Assembly: GCA_031401235.1 (NCBI GenBank)
Contig: JANNRJ010000038.1
Location: 1-58,441 of the forward strand
DNA from: UBA3006 sp031401235
GTDB lineage: Bacteria; Actinomycetota; Acidimicrobiia; Acidimicrobiales; Ilumatobacteraceae
DNA length: 58,441 nt
Direction of reading: 5' to 3'
The notes beneath the pieces are model-generated. The model made no database searches. It was not told the origin of the DNA and worked only from the letters and a program-made list of their open reading frames with translations. Shown here piece by piece: positions 17,390 through 25,709 of this stretch. How positions within the stretch are numbered: position 1 is the first letter of the stretch; each line of letters begins with the position of its first letter. A program made the position numbers and the translations under genes.

Positions 17390-17394
17390 CGTTA

Positions 17395-17868
17395 TTACGC
17401 GGTCTGGGTGTCAAGAACCTTTACCTTCAATTTTCCATTGGGGGCTTGATATGACACGGTGGCCCCTTTTTTTGCGCCTAGTAAAGCACAGCCAAGGGGA
17501 GAACTTGGGCTCATCACACTCACGCCGGCGTCGGCTGGACGTTCCTCGACATGCCCAATCAGAAATCGCTCGGAATCGCTTTCACCGTCGTATTGCACAG
17601 TGACAATTGCGCCAAGCCCGACTATTCCATCCGCTGCCACGGCGACGATCTCGGCATCTTCAAGGATTGATTCAAGTTGTCGGATTCGACCTTCCATGTG
17701 GCCTTGCTCGTCCTTGGCGGCGTGATAGTCGCCGTTTTCCTTGAGGTCGCCCAATTCGCGGGCTCGCTCAATCTTTTCTGCAACGTCGATACGTCCGCGT
17801 GTAGTGAGGTCGTGGTGTTCGTCGGTCAAACGCTTATGCGTTGCCGCAGACAACTGGTGTGTGGCCAT
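17395..17868 (-). CDS. greA: Transcription elongation factor GreA
   Basis: Rescues backtracked RNA polymerase by stimulating transcript cleavage. The 157-residue protein has the N-terminal coiled coil with the acidic tip region ELGDLKENGDYHAAKDEQ and the C-terminal FKBP-like domain with SPLGCALLGAKKGATV. The ATG at 17868 was chosen because the longer open frame to 18108 adds unrelated sequence overlapping leuB. It diverges from leuB with 63 bases between them. Confidence 0.94.
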   Translation of the reverse strand: MATHQLSAATHKRLTDEHHDLTTRGRIDVAEKIERARELGDLKENGDYHAAKDEQGHMEGRIRQLESILEDAEIVAVAADGIVGLGAIVTVQYDGESDSERFLIGHVEERPADAGVSVMSPSSPLGCALLGAKKGATVSYQAPNGKLKVKVLDTQTA

Positions 17869-17931
17869 CAATAAAAGGTTATCGGCGGTGATGTGGGTGA
17901 ATGTGTCAACCTGCGAAGGCTCGTAGCCTGT

Positions 17932-18954
17932 ATGACTGTGACAAGTTCTATTGAAAAAACTCGTACGCATCGAATCGCAGTAATCGGTGGCGATGGTATT
18001 GGACCAGAAGTTATTGCCGAAGCACTGAAAGTTGTGCGGGCAGCCGGCGTCAAACTCGATGTCACCGAATTTGATTTGGGTGGTGCCCGGTATCTCCGCG
18101 ATGGCCAAGTGCTATCTGATGCGACATTGGCGGAGTTGCGCGGATTTGAGGCAATTTTGCTCGGTGCAGTTGGAACGCCACAAGTGCCCCCCGGAGTAAT
18201 TGAGCGCGGGCTGTTATTGAAACTGCGTTTCGAACTGGACTTGTACATCAACCAGCGTCCGTTCGCCGGAATCGGACCCGGTCAAAGTGCACCTCATGAC
18301 TTTGTTGTGATTCGTGAAAACACCGAAGGTTCGTATTCGGGTGAAGGTGGAGTGCTGCGCAAGGGCACGCCATTCGAAGTGGCGACACAAGGCAGTGTGA
18401 ATACGGCCCATGGAGTTGAGCGATGTATTCGTTATGCCTTTGAAATGGCAACACAACGCCTTCGTAAGCATCTCACTCTTGTGCACAAGACCAATGTGCT
18501 CACATTCGCTGGCGATTTGTGGCAGCGAACCTTCGATCGAGTATCGACCGAATATCCACACGTCGCCACCGCCTACAACCATGTGGATGCGGCCTGCATT
18601 TATTTCGTTCAAGACCCGCATCGCTTCGACGTGATTGTGACCGACAATTTGTTTGGCGACATCCTTACCGACCTAGGCGGGGCAGTAAGTGGTGGAATTG
18701 GCATGGCGTCATCGGCCAATCTCAACCCAGCGCGCAGCGGACCATCAATGTTCGAACCCGTACATGGATCGGCGCCTGACATTGTCGGAACCGGTAAAGC
18801 GAATCCAATCGCGGCGATTCTGTCGGCGGCGCACATGCTTGAATTTCTGGGTGATAACTCGGCAGCCGATCGTATTCGCCAGGCTTGTTCAGCGCCCGCA
18901 TTGGGAACTACCACTGAAATCGGTGCACAAATTGCAGGCAGACTTGCCAAGTAG
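17932..18954 (+). CDS. leuB: 3-isopropylmalate dehydrogenase
   Basis: NAD-dependent oxidative decarboxylation of 3-isopropylmalate, the third leucine-specific step. The 340-residue protein has IAVIGGDGIGPEV near the N-terminus, the RENTEGSYSGEGG motif and the terminal VTDNLFGDILTDLGGAVSGG motif with the metal-binding Asp residues. Tartrate dehydrogenase relatives are possible but the leucine context favours leuB. ATG 17932 or GTG 17938 could start it; a TAGCCT -10 (17924-17929) makes the GTG a leaderless candidate. Confidence 0.9.
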   Translation: MTVTSSIEKTRTHRIAVIGGDGIGPEVIAEALKVVRAAGVKLDVTEFDLGGARYLRDGQVLSDATLAELRGFEAILLGAVGTPQVPPGVIERGLLLKLRFELDLYINQRPFAGIGPGQSAPHDFVVIRENTEGSYSGEGGVLRKGTPFEVATQGSVNTAHGVERCIRYAFEMATQRLRKHLTLVHKTNVLTFAGDLWQRTFDRVSTEYPHVATAYNHVDAACIYFVQDPHRFDVIVTDNLFGDILTDLGGAVSGGIGMASSANLNPARSGPSMFEPVHGSAPDIVGTGKANPIAAILSAAHMLEFLGDNSAADRIRQACSAPALGTTTEIGAQIAGRLAK

Positions 18955-18972
18955 TTGCGATAGTTTGTAACC

Positions 18973-19890
18973 ATGCCAATAACGACAACACCGAAAATCT
19001 GGATGAATGGCGCGCTCGTGGATTGGGACAAGGCTCAAGTTCATGTCCTCACTCATACATTGCATTACGGAACCGGAATATTTGAGGGAATTCGTGCCTA
19101 TGAAACTTCCAAAGGCACAGCAGTATTTCGTCTCACTGATCACATCAAGCGATTTTTCAACTCGGCCAAAATTCTTGGCATGGATATGCCCTACACGATG
19201 GATGAGATCATCGATGCTGTTAAACAAACCGTGGCCACGACTGGACTTGCCTCGTGTTACATTCGCCCCCTTGCCTATTACGGCTACGGCGAAATGGGTC
19301 TGAACACGTTGCCGTGCTCGGTGGATGTGGCCATTGCCTGTTGGCCGTGGGGCGCATATTTAGGCGAGGAAGCTGCCGACAGAGGGGCGCGACTGAAAAT
19401 TTCTTCATGGACTCGCCATGATCACAACACAATGCCACCGGCGTCTAAGACGGTTGGCAACTACGTCAATTCATCGCTGGCAAAAGTTGAGGCGTTGAAG
19501 GCAGGTTACGACGAAGCGGTGATGCTGGCACCAAACGGTTTAGTTGCCGAATGCACGGGTCAAAACATTTTTTGTGTGCGTAACGGAGTCATCCTTACTC
19601 CACCCACCACATCCGGAGCCCTTGAGGGAATCACCCAATCAAGCGTGTCCAAAATTGCTACCGACTTGGGATTTGACCTGCGAGTCGCCGACCTATCCCG
19701 GAGCGATCTTTATATTGCTGACGAAATCTTCATCTGTGGTACAGCCGCCGAAGTGGGGGCTGTGGGCTCGGTTGATGATCGGGAAGTTCCGTGTCCTGGA
19801 CCAATGACCAAGTCGATTGCGGCCACATTTGCCAAGGCGGTTCGCGGCCAAGATTCCCGATATTCCGAGTGGCTCGAATACGCCGTCTGA
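18973..19890 (+). CDS. ilvE: Branched-chain amino acid aminotransferase
   Basis: PLP enzyme that makes the final amino transfer for leucine, isoleucine and valine. The 305-residue fold-type IV protein shows LHYGTGIFEGIRAYET, the Lys region ASKTVGNYVNSSLAKVEA, ECTGQNIF and the phosphate-binding GITQSSV and GTAAEVGAV segments. It lies 18 bases after leuB, so leuB-ilvE probably form one unit. Downstream is the DnaA-box-like cluster. Confidence 0.93.
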   Translation: MPITTTPKIWMNGALVDWDKAQVHVLTHTLHYGTGIFEGIRAYETSKGTAVFRLTDHIKRFFNSAKILGMDMPYTMDEIIDAVKQTVATTGLASCYIRPLAYYGYGEMGLNTLPCSVDVAIACWPWGAYLGEEAADRGARLKISSWTRHDHNTMPPASKTVGNYVNSSLAKVEALKAGYDEAVMLAPNGLVAECTGQNIFCVRNGVILTPPTTSGALEGITQSSVSKIATDLGFDLRVADLSRSDLYIADEIFICGTAAEVGAVGSVDDREVPCPGPMTKSIAATFAKAVRGQDSRYSEWLEYAV

Positions 19891-19905
19891 GGTCAAATTC
19901 AGGAC

Positions 19906-19978
19906 TTATCCCCAGTTTCATCCACAGATTTTCCCCAACTCGGCGTGGATCCTGTGGATTTCTGGCTAGTTATGCACA
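19906..19978. repeat. Cluster of DnaA-box-like nonamers
   Basis: Within 73 bases there are TTATCCCCA (19906-19914), TCATCCACA (19918-19926), TTTTCCCCA (19929-19937), a reverse AAATCCACA (19953-19961) and a perfect TTATNCACA match, TTATGCACA (19970-19978). Spacing of the first three is 11-12 bases. dnaA and dnaN are not next to it, so this is not a standard replication origin. It may titrate DnaA, act as a DnaA-controlled site for cimA, or be coincidence. Confidence 0.5.
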
Positions 19979-19997
19979 ATTTCACAAGAATGAGGCG

Positions 19998-20026
19998 TTG
20001 CCATTACGTCGTCTAGACGAGACAAT
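19998..20026 (+). promoter_or_regulatory. Promoter of the cimA leader, with a palindromic operator in the spacer
   Basis: TTGCCA (19998-20003) and GACAAT (20021-20026) are 17 bases apart. The spacer holds a perfect 12-bp palindrome, TCGTCTAGACGA (20009-20020), ending right at the -10 element, a strong candidate repressor site. The GTG of the leader peptide (20034) is 7 bases beyond the -10 element, so the leader mRNA probably begins at its own start codon. Confidence 0.68.
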
Positions 20027-20033
20027 AGAAGTT

Positions 20034-20057
20034 GTGAGCATCATCATTATTACCTAG
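20034..20057 (+). CDS. Isoleucine leader peptide of cimA
   Basis: A seven-codon ORF, GTG-AGC-ATC-ATC-ATT-ATT-ACC-TAG, encoding M-S-I-I-I-I-T. Four consecutive Ile codons ahead of a gene for isoleucine synthesis is a classical attenuation signal. It ends in Thr-TAG like the leuA leader and is likewise followed at the very next base by a 9-bp stem. It is among the shortest such leaders one could expect. Confidence 0.8.
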   Translation: MSIIIIT

Positions 20058-20080
20058 GTGTGTGTCGTCAAGACATACAC
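20058..20080 (+). promoter_or_regulatory. Leader hairpin 1 of the cimA attenuator
   Basis: A 9-bp stem (GTGTGTGTC with GACATACAC, one G-U pair) closes a five-base loop and begins at the base after the leader stop codon. Its placement and length match hairpin 1 of the leuA leader. No clear antiterminator partner was found by eye. Confidence 0.68.
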
Positions 20081-20083
20081 CCG

Positions 20084-20107
20084 AGCCGCCCACCGGGCGG
20101 CTTTTTT
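20084..20107 (+). terminator. Intrinsic terminator of the cimA attenuator
   Basis: A perfect 8-bp GC-rich stem (AGCCGCCC, loop ACC, GGGCGGCT) runs straight into six T residues (20102-20107), 21 bases before the cimA start. It should stop transcription unless prevented. Confidence 0.88.
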
Positions 20108-20128
20108 GTTTCCCGAATCGAGATGTAG

Positions 20129-21712
20129 ATGACAGCAAATGACAACACGGTCGAAGTCTTTGACACGACTTTGCGCGATGGTATGCAAGTGGAGGGCGTA
20201 TCGGCCAGTGTTTTTGACAAGTTGCGTATTGCCGAACAACTTGATTCGCTCGGAGTGCATTTCATTGAAGGCGGATGGCCAGGTGCCAATCCTAAGGACG
20301 TCGAGTTTTTTGCTCGGGCTAAACACGAGCTTGTTCTTTCAACTTCGACATTGGTGGCTTTTGGTTCTACTCGTCGACCGTTAGGCAAAGTGGACGACGA
20401 CGTGACATTGCGCAATTTGATTGACGCCAATACATCAACAGTGTGCATTGTGGCTAAGGCATCCGACTATCACGTGAAGCAGGCTTTGCAGACGACCCTT
20501 GATGAAGGGGTAGCAATGGTCGTGGACTCGGTGAAGTTTCTCACCAATCACGATCGTCGAGTGATGGTGGATATGGAACATTTTTTTGATGGCTATAAGA
20601 GCAATCCTGAGTATTCTTTGCGAGTACTTGAAGCCGCGGTGATGGCAGGGGCAACCCATCTTGTTTTGTGCGATACCAATGGCGGTTCATTGCCTGATGA
20701 AGTGCACGCAATAGTCGCTGAAGTGAAAACACATGTTGGAAATGATGCAATCATTGGCATTCACTGTCATGACGACACGGGATGTGCGGTGGCCAATTCT
20801 CTTGCTGCCGTGCACAGCGGGGCCCGACATGTGCAAGGAACGCTCAACGGTCTTGGCGAGCGCACCGGCAACACCAATCTGACAACGGTGATCCCAAACT
20901 TGCAGTTAAAACTCGGTTATTCGTGTTTGCCCGAGGGCCGCCTTGAGCGACTGACGGCGGTGAGTCATCACGTTGCCGAAGTGCTGAATCGTCCGCTCAA
21001 TCCGCAGGCTCCGTATGTCGGCGTATCGGCATTTGCGCACAAGGCCGGATTGCATGTGTCGGCAATTGCTCGGGTCCAAGATGCTTATGAGCACATTGCG
21101 CCAGAATTAGTCGGTAATGGAAGCAGATTTGTAGTTTCCGAAATGGCCGGCAAAGCGACCATCACAATGAAAGCCGAAGAGCTTGGATTGTCGATGGATG
21201 GTCCAGCGGTGAACCAAGTGATTGATGATCTCAAGCGCTTGGAACACGAGGGATATCACTTTGAAGCGGCTGATGCATCTCTTGAATTACTGATGCGACG
21301 TGCCACCGGGTGGGAACAGAACTTTTTCAAAGTTGAGTCAATGCGAGTGATCACCGATGAATCGGCCAACGGCAATTTCACTACCGAGGCGACAGTGAAA
21401 GCCTGGGTAGGTGACAAGCGGAAAGTATGTACGGCCGAGGGGAATGGTCCGGTGAATGCCATCGACAAAGCATTACGTGCCGCCTTGAGTACCAGCTATC
21501 CACAACTCGTCCGCGTACATCTCACCGATTACAAAGTGCGCATTCTCGATTCGGCTTCGGCAACTGGAGCTGTCACTCGAGTATTGATCGATGCCACCGA
21601 TGGTGACCGTAGTTGGACGACGATCGGTGTGTCGCCAAACATTATCGAGGCCTCCTGGAATGCCCTCGAAGAGTCGCTGGTGTTTGGTTTGCTGCACGCG
21701 ACCAACAACTAG
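20129..21712 (+). CDS. cimA: Citramalate synthase
   Basis: Condenses pyruvate with acetyl-CoA to citramalate, giving 2-oxobutyrate for isoleucine without threonine. The 527-residue protein has the DTTLRDGMQVEGVSAS motif at the start, FIEGGWPGANPKD typical of the CimA branch, the GIHCHDDTGCAVANSL motif and a C-terminal regulatory domain (about residues 400-527). The upstream isoleucine leader attenuator supports this call over a second LeuA. Confidence 0.92.
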   Translation: MTANDNTVEVFDTTLRDGMQVEGVSASVFDKLRIAEQLDSLGVHFIEGGWPGANPKDVEFFARAKHELVLSTSTLVAFGSTRRPLGKVDDDVTLRNLIDANTSTVCIVAKASDYHVKQALQTTLDEGVAMVVDSVKFLTNHDRRVMVDMEHFFDGYKSNPEYSLRVLEAAVMAGATHLVLCDTNGGSLPDEVHAIVAEVKTHVGNDAIIGIHCHDDTGCAVANSLAAVHSGARHVQGTLNGLGERTGNTNLTTVIPNLQLKLGYSCLPEGRLERLTAVSHHVAEVLNRPLNPQAPYVGVSAFAHKAGLHVSAIARVQDAYEHIAPELVGNGSRFVVSEMAGKATITMKAEELGLSMDGPAVNQVIDDLKRLEHEGYHFEAADASLELLMRRATGWEQNFFKVESMRVITDESANGNFTTEATVKAWVGDKRKVCTAEGNGPVNAIDKALRAALSTSYPQLVRVHLTDYKVRILDSASATGAVTRVLIDATDGDRSWTTIGVSPNIIEASWNALEESLVFGLLHATNN

Positions 21713-21724
21713 GCTTGCAAGACG

Positions 21725-22261
21725 ATGGCAATACCCAAGTTCACACCGACTGATCCAACTAACGGGCCACGGGTGTATGGCTCACCAGATTTCGTGCCAG
21801 ATCCGTGGCAAAAGAATCGCAAATCAGAAATTGTTGGCCGACAGCCCAAGGGTGACGGCCTTGGTAACCCTGGTCCCGATCAGGGGTATGTACTTTTTTT
21901 GGCCGCACGAGTACGAGATCGGATTCGGGTCCAATCTGGCGAATCAATTGACGATGTCATTGCCGGATCGATCACGATTGCACTTCGGCGTGCTGCTCAA
22001 TTTGGTCGAGCACCAGTTATGGCCGACATTCTGATCGCACTCACTATTTGGGGATGGCTGCTGGACAATCCGCCTCTAGATATCGTCAGTTACCGCCAGA
22101 AACTATTTATCGGTCTCGGAAATACGGTCCATCACTATGCGGAATCTCGAGTGATTGCCGACATGGTGCCCGACACTACTTTCCGAATATCGCTGGAGAA
22201 ATTGACGGCTTCGATGCCGATGTCATGGCGAGCGCTGACAGGCGCAATCAGTACGAATTAG
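21725..22261 (+). CDS. Hypothetical protein downstream of cimA
   Basis: A 178-residue protein that I do not recognise. The first 55 residues are Pro/Gly-rich and polar (FTPTDPTNGPRVYGSPD, then GRQPKGDGLGNPGPDQGY), the rest is helical with a moderately hydrophobic stretch (ADILIALTIWGWLL). The gene starts 12 bases after cimA, so co-transcription is likely. It overlaps the convergent DUF2237 gene by 4 bases. Confidence 0.7.
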   Translation: MAIPKFTPTDPTNGPRVYGSPDFVPDPWQKNRKSEIVGRQPKGDGLGNPGPDQGYVLFLAARVRDRIRVQSGESIDDVIAGSITIALRRAAQFGRAPVMADILIALTIWGWLLDNPPLDIVSYRQKLFIGLGNTVHHYAESRVIADMVPDTTFRISLEKLTASMPMSWRALTGAISTN

Positions 22262-22632
22262 ATCGCGTATTTTTCGAGGTCGGCAAGCGAGACAAATTCG
22301 AGTGACCGAACATGTGTGGCTCGCAGATCAACTTGAGGTGCCTGGCCCGCCTCGAACGCTTCTTGCCACCGAGGTGCACACAGACACCAGTGATCACCGG
22401 CTTTCAATCCGGCGAATCCGTATTCTGGCATCGGCGTGCTGAGATCATTGCCAACTGATTTTGAGTAGGAGAGAAATTTCTCAGTCATCACTGCACATAC
22501 CGTGTGGATGCCAACGTCATCTCCGCTCGTTTCGCAACAACCGGTACGAAAGAAACCTGTCATTGGCGACGTGCAGCATGTATCGAGCACATCGCCATAC
22601 ACATTGGTTTGAGTGCCGAGAGTCATTGCCAA
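22258..22632 (-). CDS. DUF2237 family protein
   Basis: A 124-residue Cys-rich protein matching the DUF2237 (COG3651) pattern: TCCTSPMTGFFRTGCCET, DVGIHTVCAVMTEKFLS, SVGNDLSTPMPEYGFAGL and GDHWCLCAPRWQEA. The function of the family is unknown. It lies 9 bases downstream of the VIT-family gene on the same strand. Confidence 0.88.
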   Translation of the reverse strand: MAMTLGTQTNVYGDVLDTCCTSPMTGFFRTGCCETSGDDVGIHTVCAVMTEKFLSYSKSVGNDLSTPMPEYGFAGLKAGDHWCLCAPRWQEAFEAGQAPQVDLRATHVRSLEFVSLADLEKYAI

Positions 22633-22641
22633 TCTCGCTTG

Positions 22642-23367
22642 CTAGACACTGACGCCGACGAGGCGACCAATGACGTAGGTGGCACTCGTGGCCAACAGCA
22701 AGATTCCCACTTGTCGAGCCGCAGTGACAAACATATGGCGACCGGCAAAACGTCCGATAGCCGCACCAACGAGGGCCGAAGCGATTACTCCAATGATGAT
22801 CGAGACGAGTCGTGCAGTGTCGCCACCGCCAAAGAACCACGGAATCACCGGCAGCAATGCGCCGGCAAGAAAACTGGCAAGTGAGAGCACACCAATAAAT
22901 AGTGGATTTGGCAATTTGGTTGGATCTAATCCAAACTCTTCGCGGGCGTGCACAAATACCGCATTTTTGGGATTGAGCATAACTTCAGCGGCCCCAGCAA
23001 GGGCTTGAGTTCGCGACATCCCATGAGTTTCATAGATCGCAGCAAGTTCTGCAGTTTCTGCCACCGTATTGTGCTCGAGTTCACCGAGTTCAAGTTTGAG
23101 TTCGCGACGCACGAGATCGTTTTGTGCGCTTATCGAGACCCACTCACCGGTGGCCATGCTCACTGCGCCAGCCACAGCTGCGGCAAGGCCGGCAAGTCGA
23201 ACAACTGATGTGCCGACACCACTTGAAGCAAAACCGATGATCAGAGAAACATTGGAAACGAGTCCATCGCTAAAGCCAAATACGCTGGCTCGCGCCGTTC
23301 CACCGCCGAGTGCAAGATGAGCCGGATGATCGCGTGATTCACTGCGTTGCTCGCTCATAGGCATCAC
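22642..23367 (-). CDS. VIT1/CCC1-family iron or manganese transporter
   Basis: A 241-residue membrane protein with the family pattern: GFSDGLVSNVSLIIGFA helix near residue 33, a second helix AGAVSMATGEWVSISAQND, a soluble charged insert (residues 85-150, rich in Glu) and three further helices. Relatives move Fe2+ or Mn2+ out of the cytosol. The start is probably at the second or third codon (MPMSEQ or MSEQ). Confidence 0.88.
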   Translation of the reverse strand: MMPMSEQRSESRDHPAHLALGGGTARASVFGFSDGLVSNVSLIIGFASSGVGTSVVRLAGLAAAVAGAVSMATGEWVSISAQNDLVRRELKLELGELEHNTVAETAELAAIYETHGMSRTQALAGAAEVMLNPKNAVFVHAREEFGLDPTKLPNPLFIGVLSLASFLAGALLPVIPWFFGGGDTARLVSIIIGVIASALVGAAIGRFAGRHMFVTAARQVGILLLATSATYVIGRLVGVSV

Positions 23368-23417
23368 GCTAGTGGCGCACTAGTCGTCGGGTGACGCTCA
23401 GATAGCCTGAAAGTGAA

Positions 23418-24833
23418 ATGGCATCACCAACACCTCGGTATCGCTTTGCTCCATCGCCGACTGGTTATTTTCACGTGGGTGGAGCCCGCACTGCTCTGTA
23501 TAACTGGCTCTTGGCCTTGCAAAATGACGGCGTATTTGTATTGCGCGTGGAAGACACCGATGAGTCGCGCAATCATCCGCAGTGGACTCAGGGGATCACT
23601 GATGCACTGGGTTGGCTCGGAATAGACAGCAGTGATTCACATTTTGAAGGTCCGTATTTTCAGTCTTCGTATGCTGCCGAACATGTCGCCGCCGCCGAAG
23701 CGATTTTTGTCGCTGGACATGGCTATTACTGCGACCTGACAACCGAACAGATTCAAGAGCGAGCCAAGGCATCTGGTCTGAACGGTTACGACGGATACTC
23801 GCGAGATCGTGGACTTGGACCCGGCCCAGGTCATGTATTGCGATTCAAGGTGCCGGCGGGGCAAACGGTTGTGCACGACACGGTTCGCGGTGAAGTGGAT
23901 TTTGCCAACGACACAATCGAAGATTTCGTGTTGTTGCGAAGTAACGGGTCGCCAGTGTTTCTGTTGGCCAATGTTGTCGACGACATTGCGATGAACATCA
24001 CCGATGTGGTGCGCGCTGAAGAACATCTGCCGAACACTCCGAAGCAGCAAATGTTGTGGAACGCCCTAGGTTCTCCGCCGCCTAGATGGGCCCATGTGCC
24101 GGTATTAGTGAATGAGCAGCGCAAGAAACTTTCCAAACGTCGGGACAAGGTTGCCGTCGAGCAGTATCGCGATGAGGGAATATTGCCCGAGGCAATGGTG
24201 AATTATCTAATGACACTTGGTTGGGCACCGCACGGAGATACGGAGATCGTTCCCTGGTCGCATATCGTCGAGGAATTCAAATTGGAAAATGTGAATCACT
24301 CACCGGCTTTTTTCGATGTCAAAAAATTGAATGCATTCAATGGTGAATACATCAGAATGATGTCGCTAGACAAGTTCATTGAGGCATGTCAGCCAGTGCT
24401 CAAGTCTGAACAGGTCCCATGGCCGCCAGAACGATTCAATCCCGATGTGTTCAATTCGATTGCACCGCTCGTTCAGACCCGCGTCGCCGTTCTTGCAGAA
24501 GTGCCGGCATTGGTGGACTTTCTGTTCATGGAGGAACCACCCATCGATGATGCTGCGTTCACCAAAGCATTTGGCAGCGATTGGGCGTGTCCCACATTGG
24601 TCGAGATTGCGACACGATACGAGACTTGCGCTTGGTCCGTCGATGTGCTCAAGACGGAAGTAGAAGCCGTCGGTGCGAAACATGATTTAAAACTCGGAAA
24701 ATTACAGGGGCCTTTACGAATTGCAATTACTGGACGAAGTGTCGGCACACCGTTGTTCGAGCCAATCGAGTTGTTGGGTCGGGCGGAGTCACTCCGGCGC
24801 ATCAACTCAGCAGTGCAACGCGCCAGTCGTTAG
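23418..24833 (+). CDS. gltX: Glutamyl-tRNA synthetase
   Basis: Charges tRNA-Glu, and probably also tRNA-Gln if this organism uses the amidotransferase route. The 471-residue class I synthetase has the HIGH-type motif PTGYFHVGGARTALYNW (residues 14-30) and the KMSKS-type motif KLSKRRD. A TAGCCT -10 element (23403-23408) lies 9 bases before the ATG. tRNA-Gln and tRNA-Glu genes follow within 750 bases, so enzyme and substrates are linked. Confidence 0.94.
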   Translation: MASPTPRYRFAPSPTGYFHVGGARTALYNWLLALQNDGVFVLRVEDTDESRNHPQWTQGITDALGWLGIDSSDSHFEGPYFQSSYAAEHVAAAEAIFVAGHGYYCDLTTEQIQERAKASGLNGYDGYSRDRGLGPGPGHVLRFKVPAGQTVVHDTVRGEVDFANDTIEDFVLLRSNGSPVFLLANVVDDIAMNITDVVRAEEHLPNTPKQQMLWNALGSPPPRWAHVPVLVNEQRKKLSKRRDKVAVEQYRDEGILPEAMVNYLMTLGWAPHGDTEIVPWSHIVEEFKLENVNHSPAFFDVKKLNAFNGEYIRMMSLDKFIEACQPVLKSEQVPWPPERFNPDVFNSIAPLVQTRVAVLAEVPALVDFLFMEEPPIDDAAFTKAFGSDWACPTLVEIATRYETCAWSVDVLKTEVEAVGAKHDLKLGKLQGPLRIAITGRSVGTPLFEPIELLGRAESLRRINSAVQRASR

Positions 24834-24842
24834 GTCCCAGAT

Positions 24843-25448
24843 GTGAAGCGAGCGCTGCGAATTATCGCCGTCACGATTATTGGCGCGTTGTCGTACTTCA
24901 CTTTTAATTTGTGGCAAGTGTGGAGCGTCGGTCGCAGCGATGAGGCTCGCAGCGTCGATGCGGTCGTGGTGCTGGGCGCGGCCCAATACGACGGGCGACC
25001 ATCGCCTCAATTAGTGGCGAGACTTAATCACGCGATCGAACTTTGGCACGAAGGTCGATCAGGGTTGATCATCGTTACTGGCGGAAAGCAACAGGCCGAT
25101 CGATTCACCGAAGCCGAAGCAGCGGCGAAATATTTGGAAGATAATGGCGTACCGAACGAGGTGATTGCTCTTGAAAATGGTGGGCGTACTACTCGCGAGT
25201 CGTTACTTGGTGTTCGAAAAATTCTCATCGCCCATGGAATGCACTCTCTACTAATTGTTACCGATCCATATCACGCACTTCGGGCTCGTTTGATTGCCCA
25301 AGATTTAGATATTCAGGCATATGTTTCACCAACACGAACTAGCACCGTGCGGGGGAGTGAAAATCTCAGACGTCATCTGCGCGAGGCGGGCGGTGTCGCC
25401 CTCAGCAACGTGATTGGCTTTGCGCAACTGGAAAGATTCACTCGCTAG
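24843..25448 (+). CDS. YdcF/SanA-like DUF218 protein
   Basis: A 201-residue protein with one N-terminal membrane segment (residues 4-22) and a DUF218 domain: VVLGAAQYDGRPSPQLVARL, LIIVTGGKQQADR, TRESLLGVRKIL and LIVTDPYHALRAR. Relatives act in cell-envelope polysaccharide or vancomycin-barrier functions in other bacteria. The GTG at 24843 lies 6 bases after TAGGTC, a -10-like element formed from the gltX stop codon. Confidence 0.85.
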   Translation: MKRALRIIAVTIIGALSYFTFNLWQVWSVGRSDEARSVDAVVVLGAAQYDGRPSPQLVARLNHAIELWHEGRSGLIIVTGGKQQADRFTEAEAAAKYLEDNGVPNEVIALENGGRTTRESLLGVRKILIAHGMHSLLIVTDPYHALRARLIAQDLDIQAYVSPTRTSTVRGSENLRRHLREAGGVALSNVIGFAQLERFTR

Positions 25449-25464
25449 CCTATTAATGCTCCGC

Positions 25465-25536
25465 TGGGGAGTGGTGTAACTGGCAACACAGCAGATTCTG
25501 GTTCTGTTATTCAGGGTTCGATTCCTTGCTCCCCAA
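25465..25536 (+). tRNA. tRNA-Gln (CTG anticodon)
   Basis: A 72-base cloverleaf. The acceptor stem TGGGGAG pairs with CTCCCCA and the discriminator is A. The D stem is GTGT/ACAC, and the anticodon stem GCAGA/TCTGT encloses loop TTCTGGT with anticodon CTG. The T loop is TTCGATT. The 3' CCA is not encoded. Confidence 0.93.
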
Positions 25537-25569
25537 CTATTGCTAGTTGGTAGCGTGGTGAAGCTACTT

Positions 25570-25645
25570 GGCCCCATCGTCTAGTGGCCTAGGACACCAC
25601 CCTCTCAAGGTGGCGGCACGGGTTCGAATCCCGTTGGGGCTGCCA
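25570..25645 (+). tRNA. tRNA-Glu (CTC anticodon)
   Basis: The acceptor stem GGCCCCA pairs with TGGGGCT (one G-T), discriminator G, and CCA is encoded at 25643-25645. The anticodon stem CCACC/GGTGG encloses loop CTCTCAA with anticodon CTC. The T arm is CGGGTTCGAATCCCG. It lies 33 bases after tRNA-Gln. Confidence 0.95.
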
Positions 25646-25709
25646 AACCTCACTGATGTTTACCGAGAATTAGGATATCGACACCACCAGGGGCGTCGTA
25701 GCCAAATAG

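Noticed and set aside
17869..18108. N-terminal extension of greA
   Set aside because: The extra 80 residues have no GreA similarity and run antisense into leuB.
19906..19978. Chromosome replication origin
   Set aside because: No dnaA, dnaN, rpmH, gyrB or parAB genes lie nearby and no AT-rich unwinding region is seen, so only a DnaA-box cluster is claimed.
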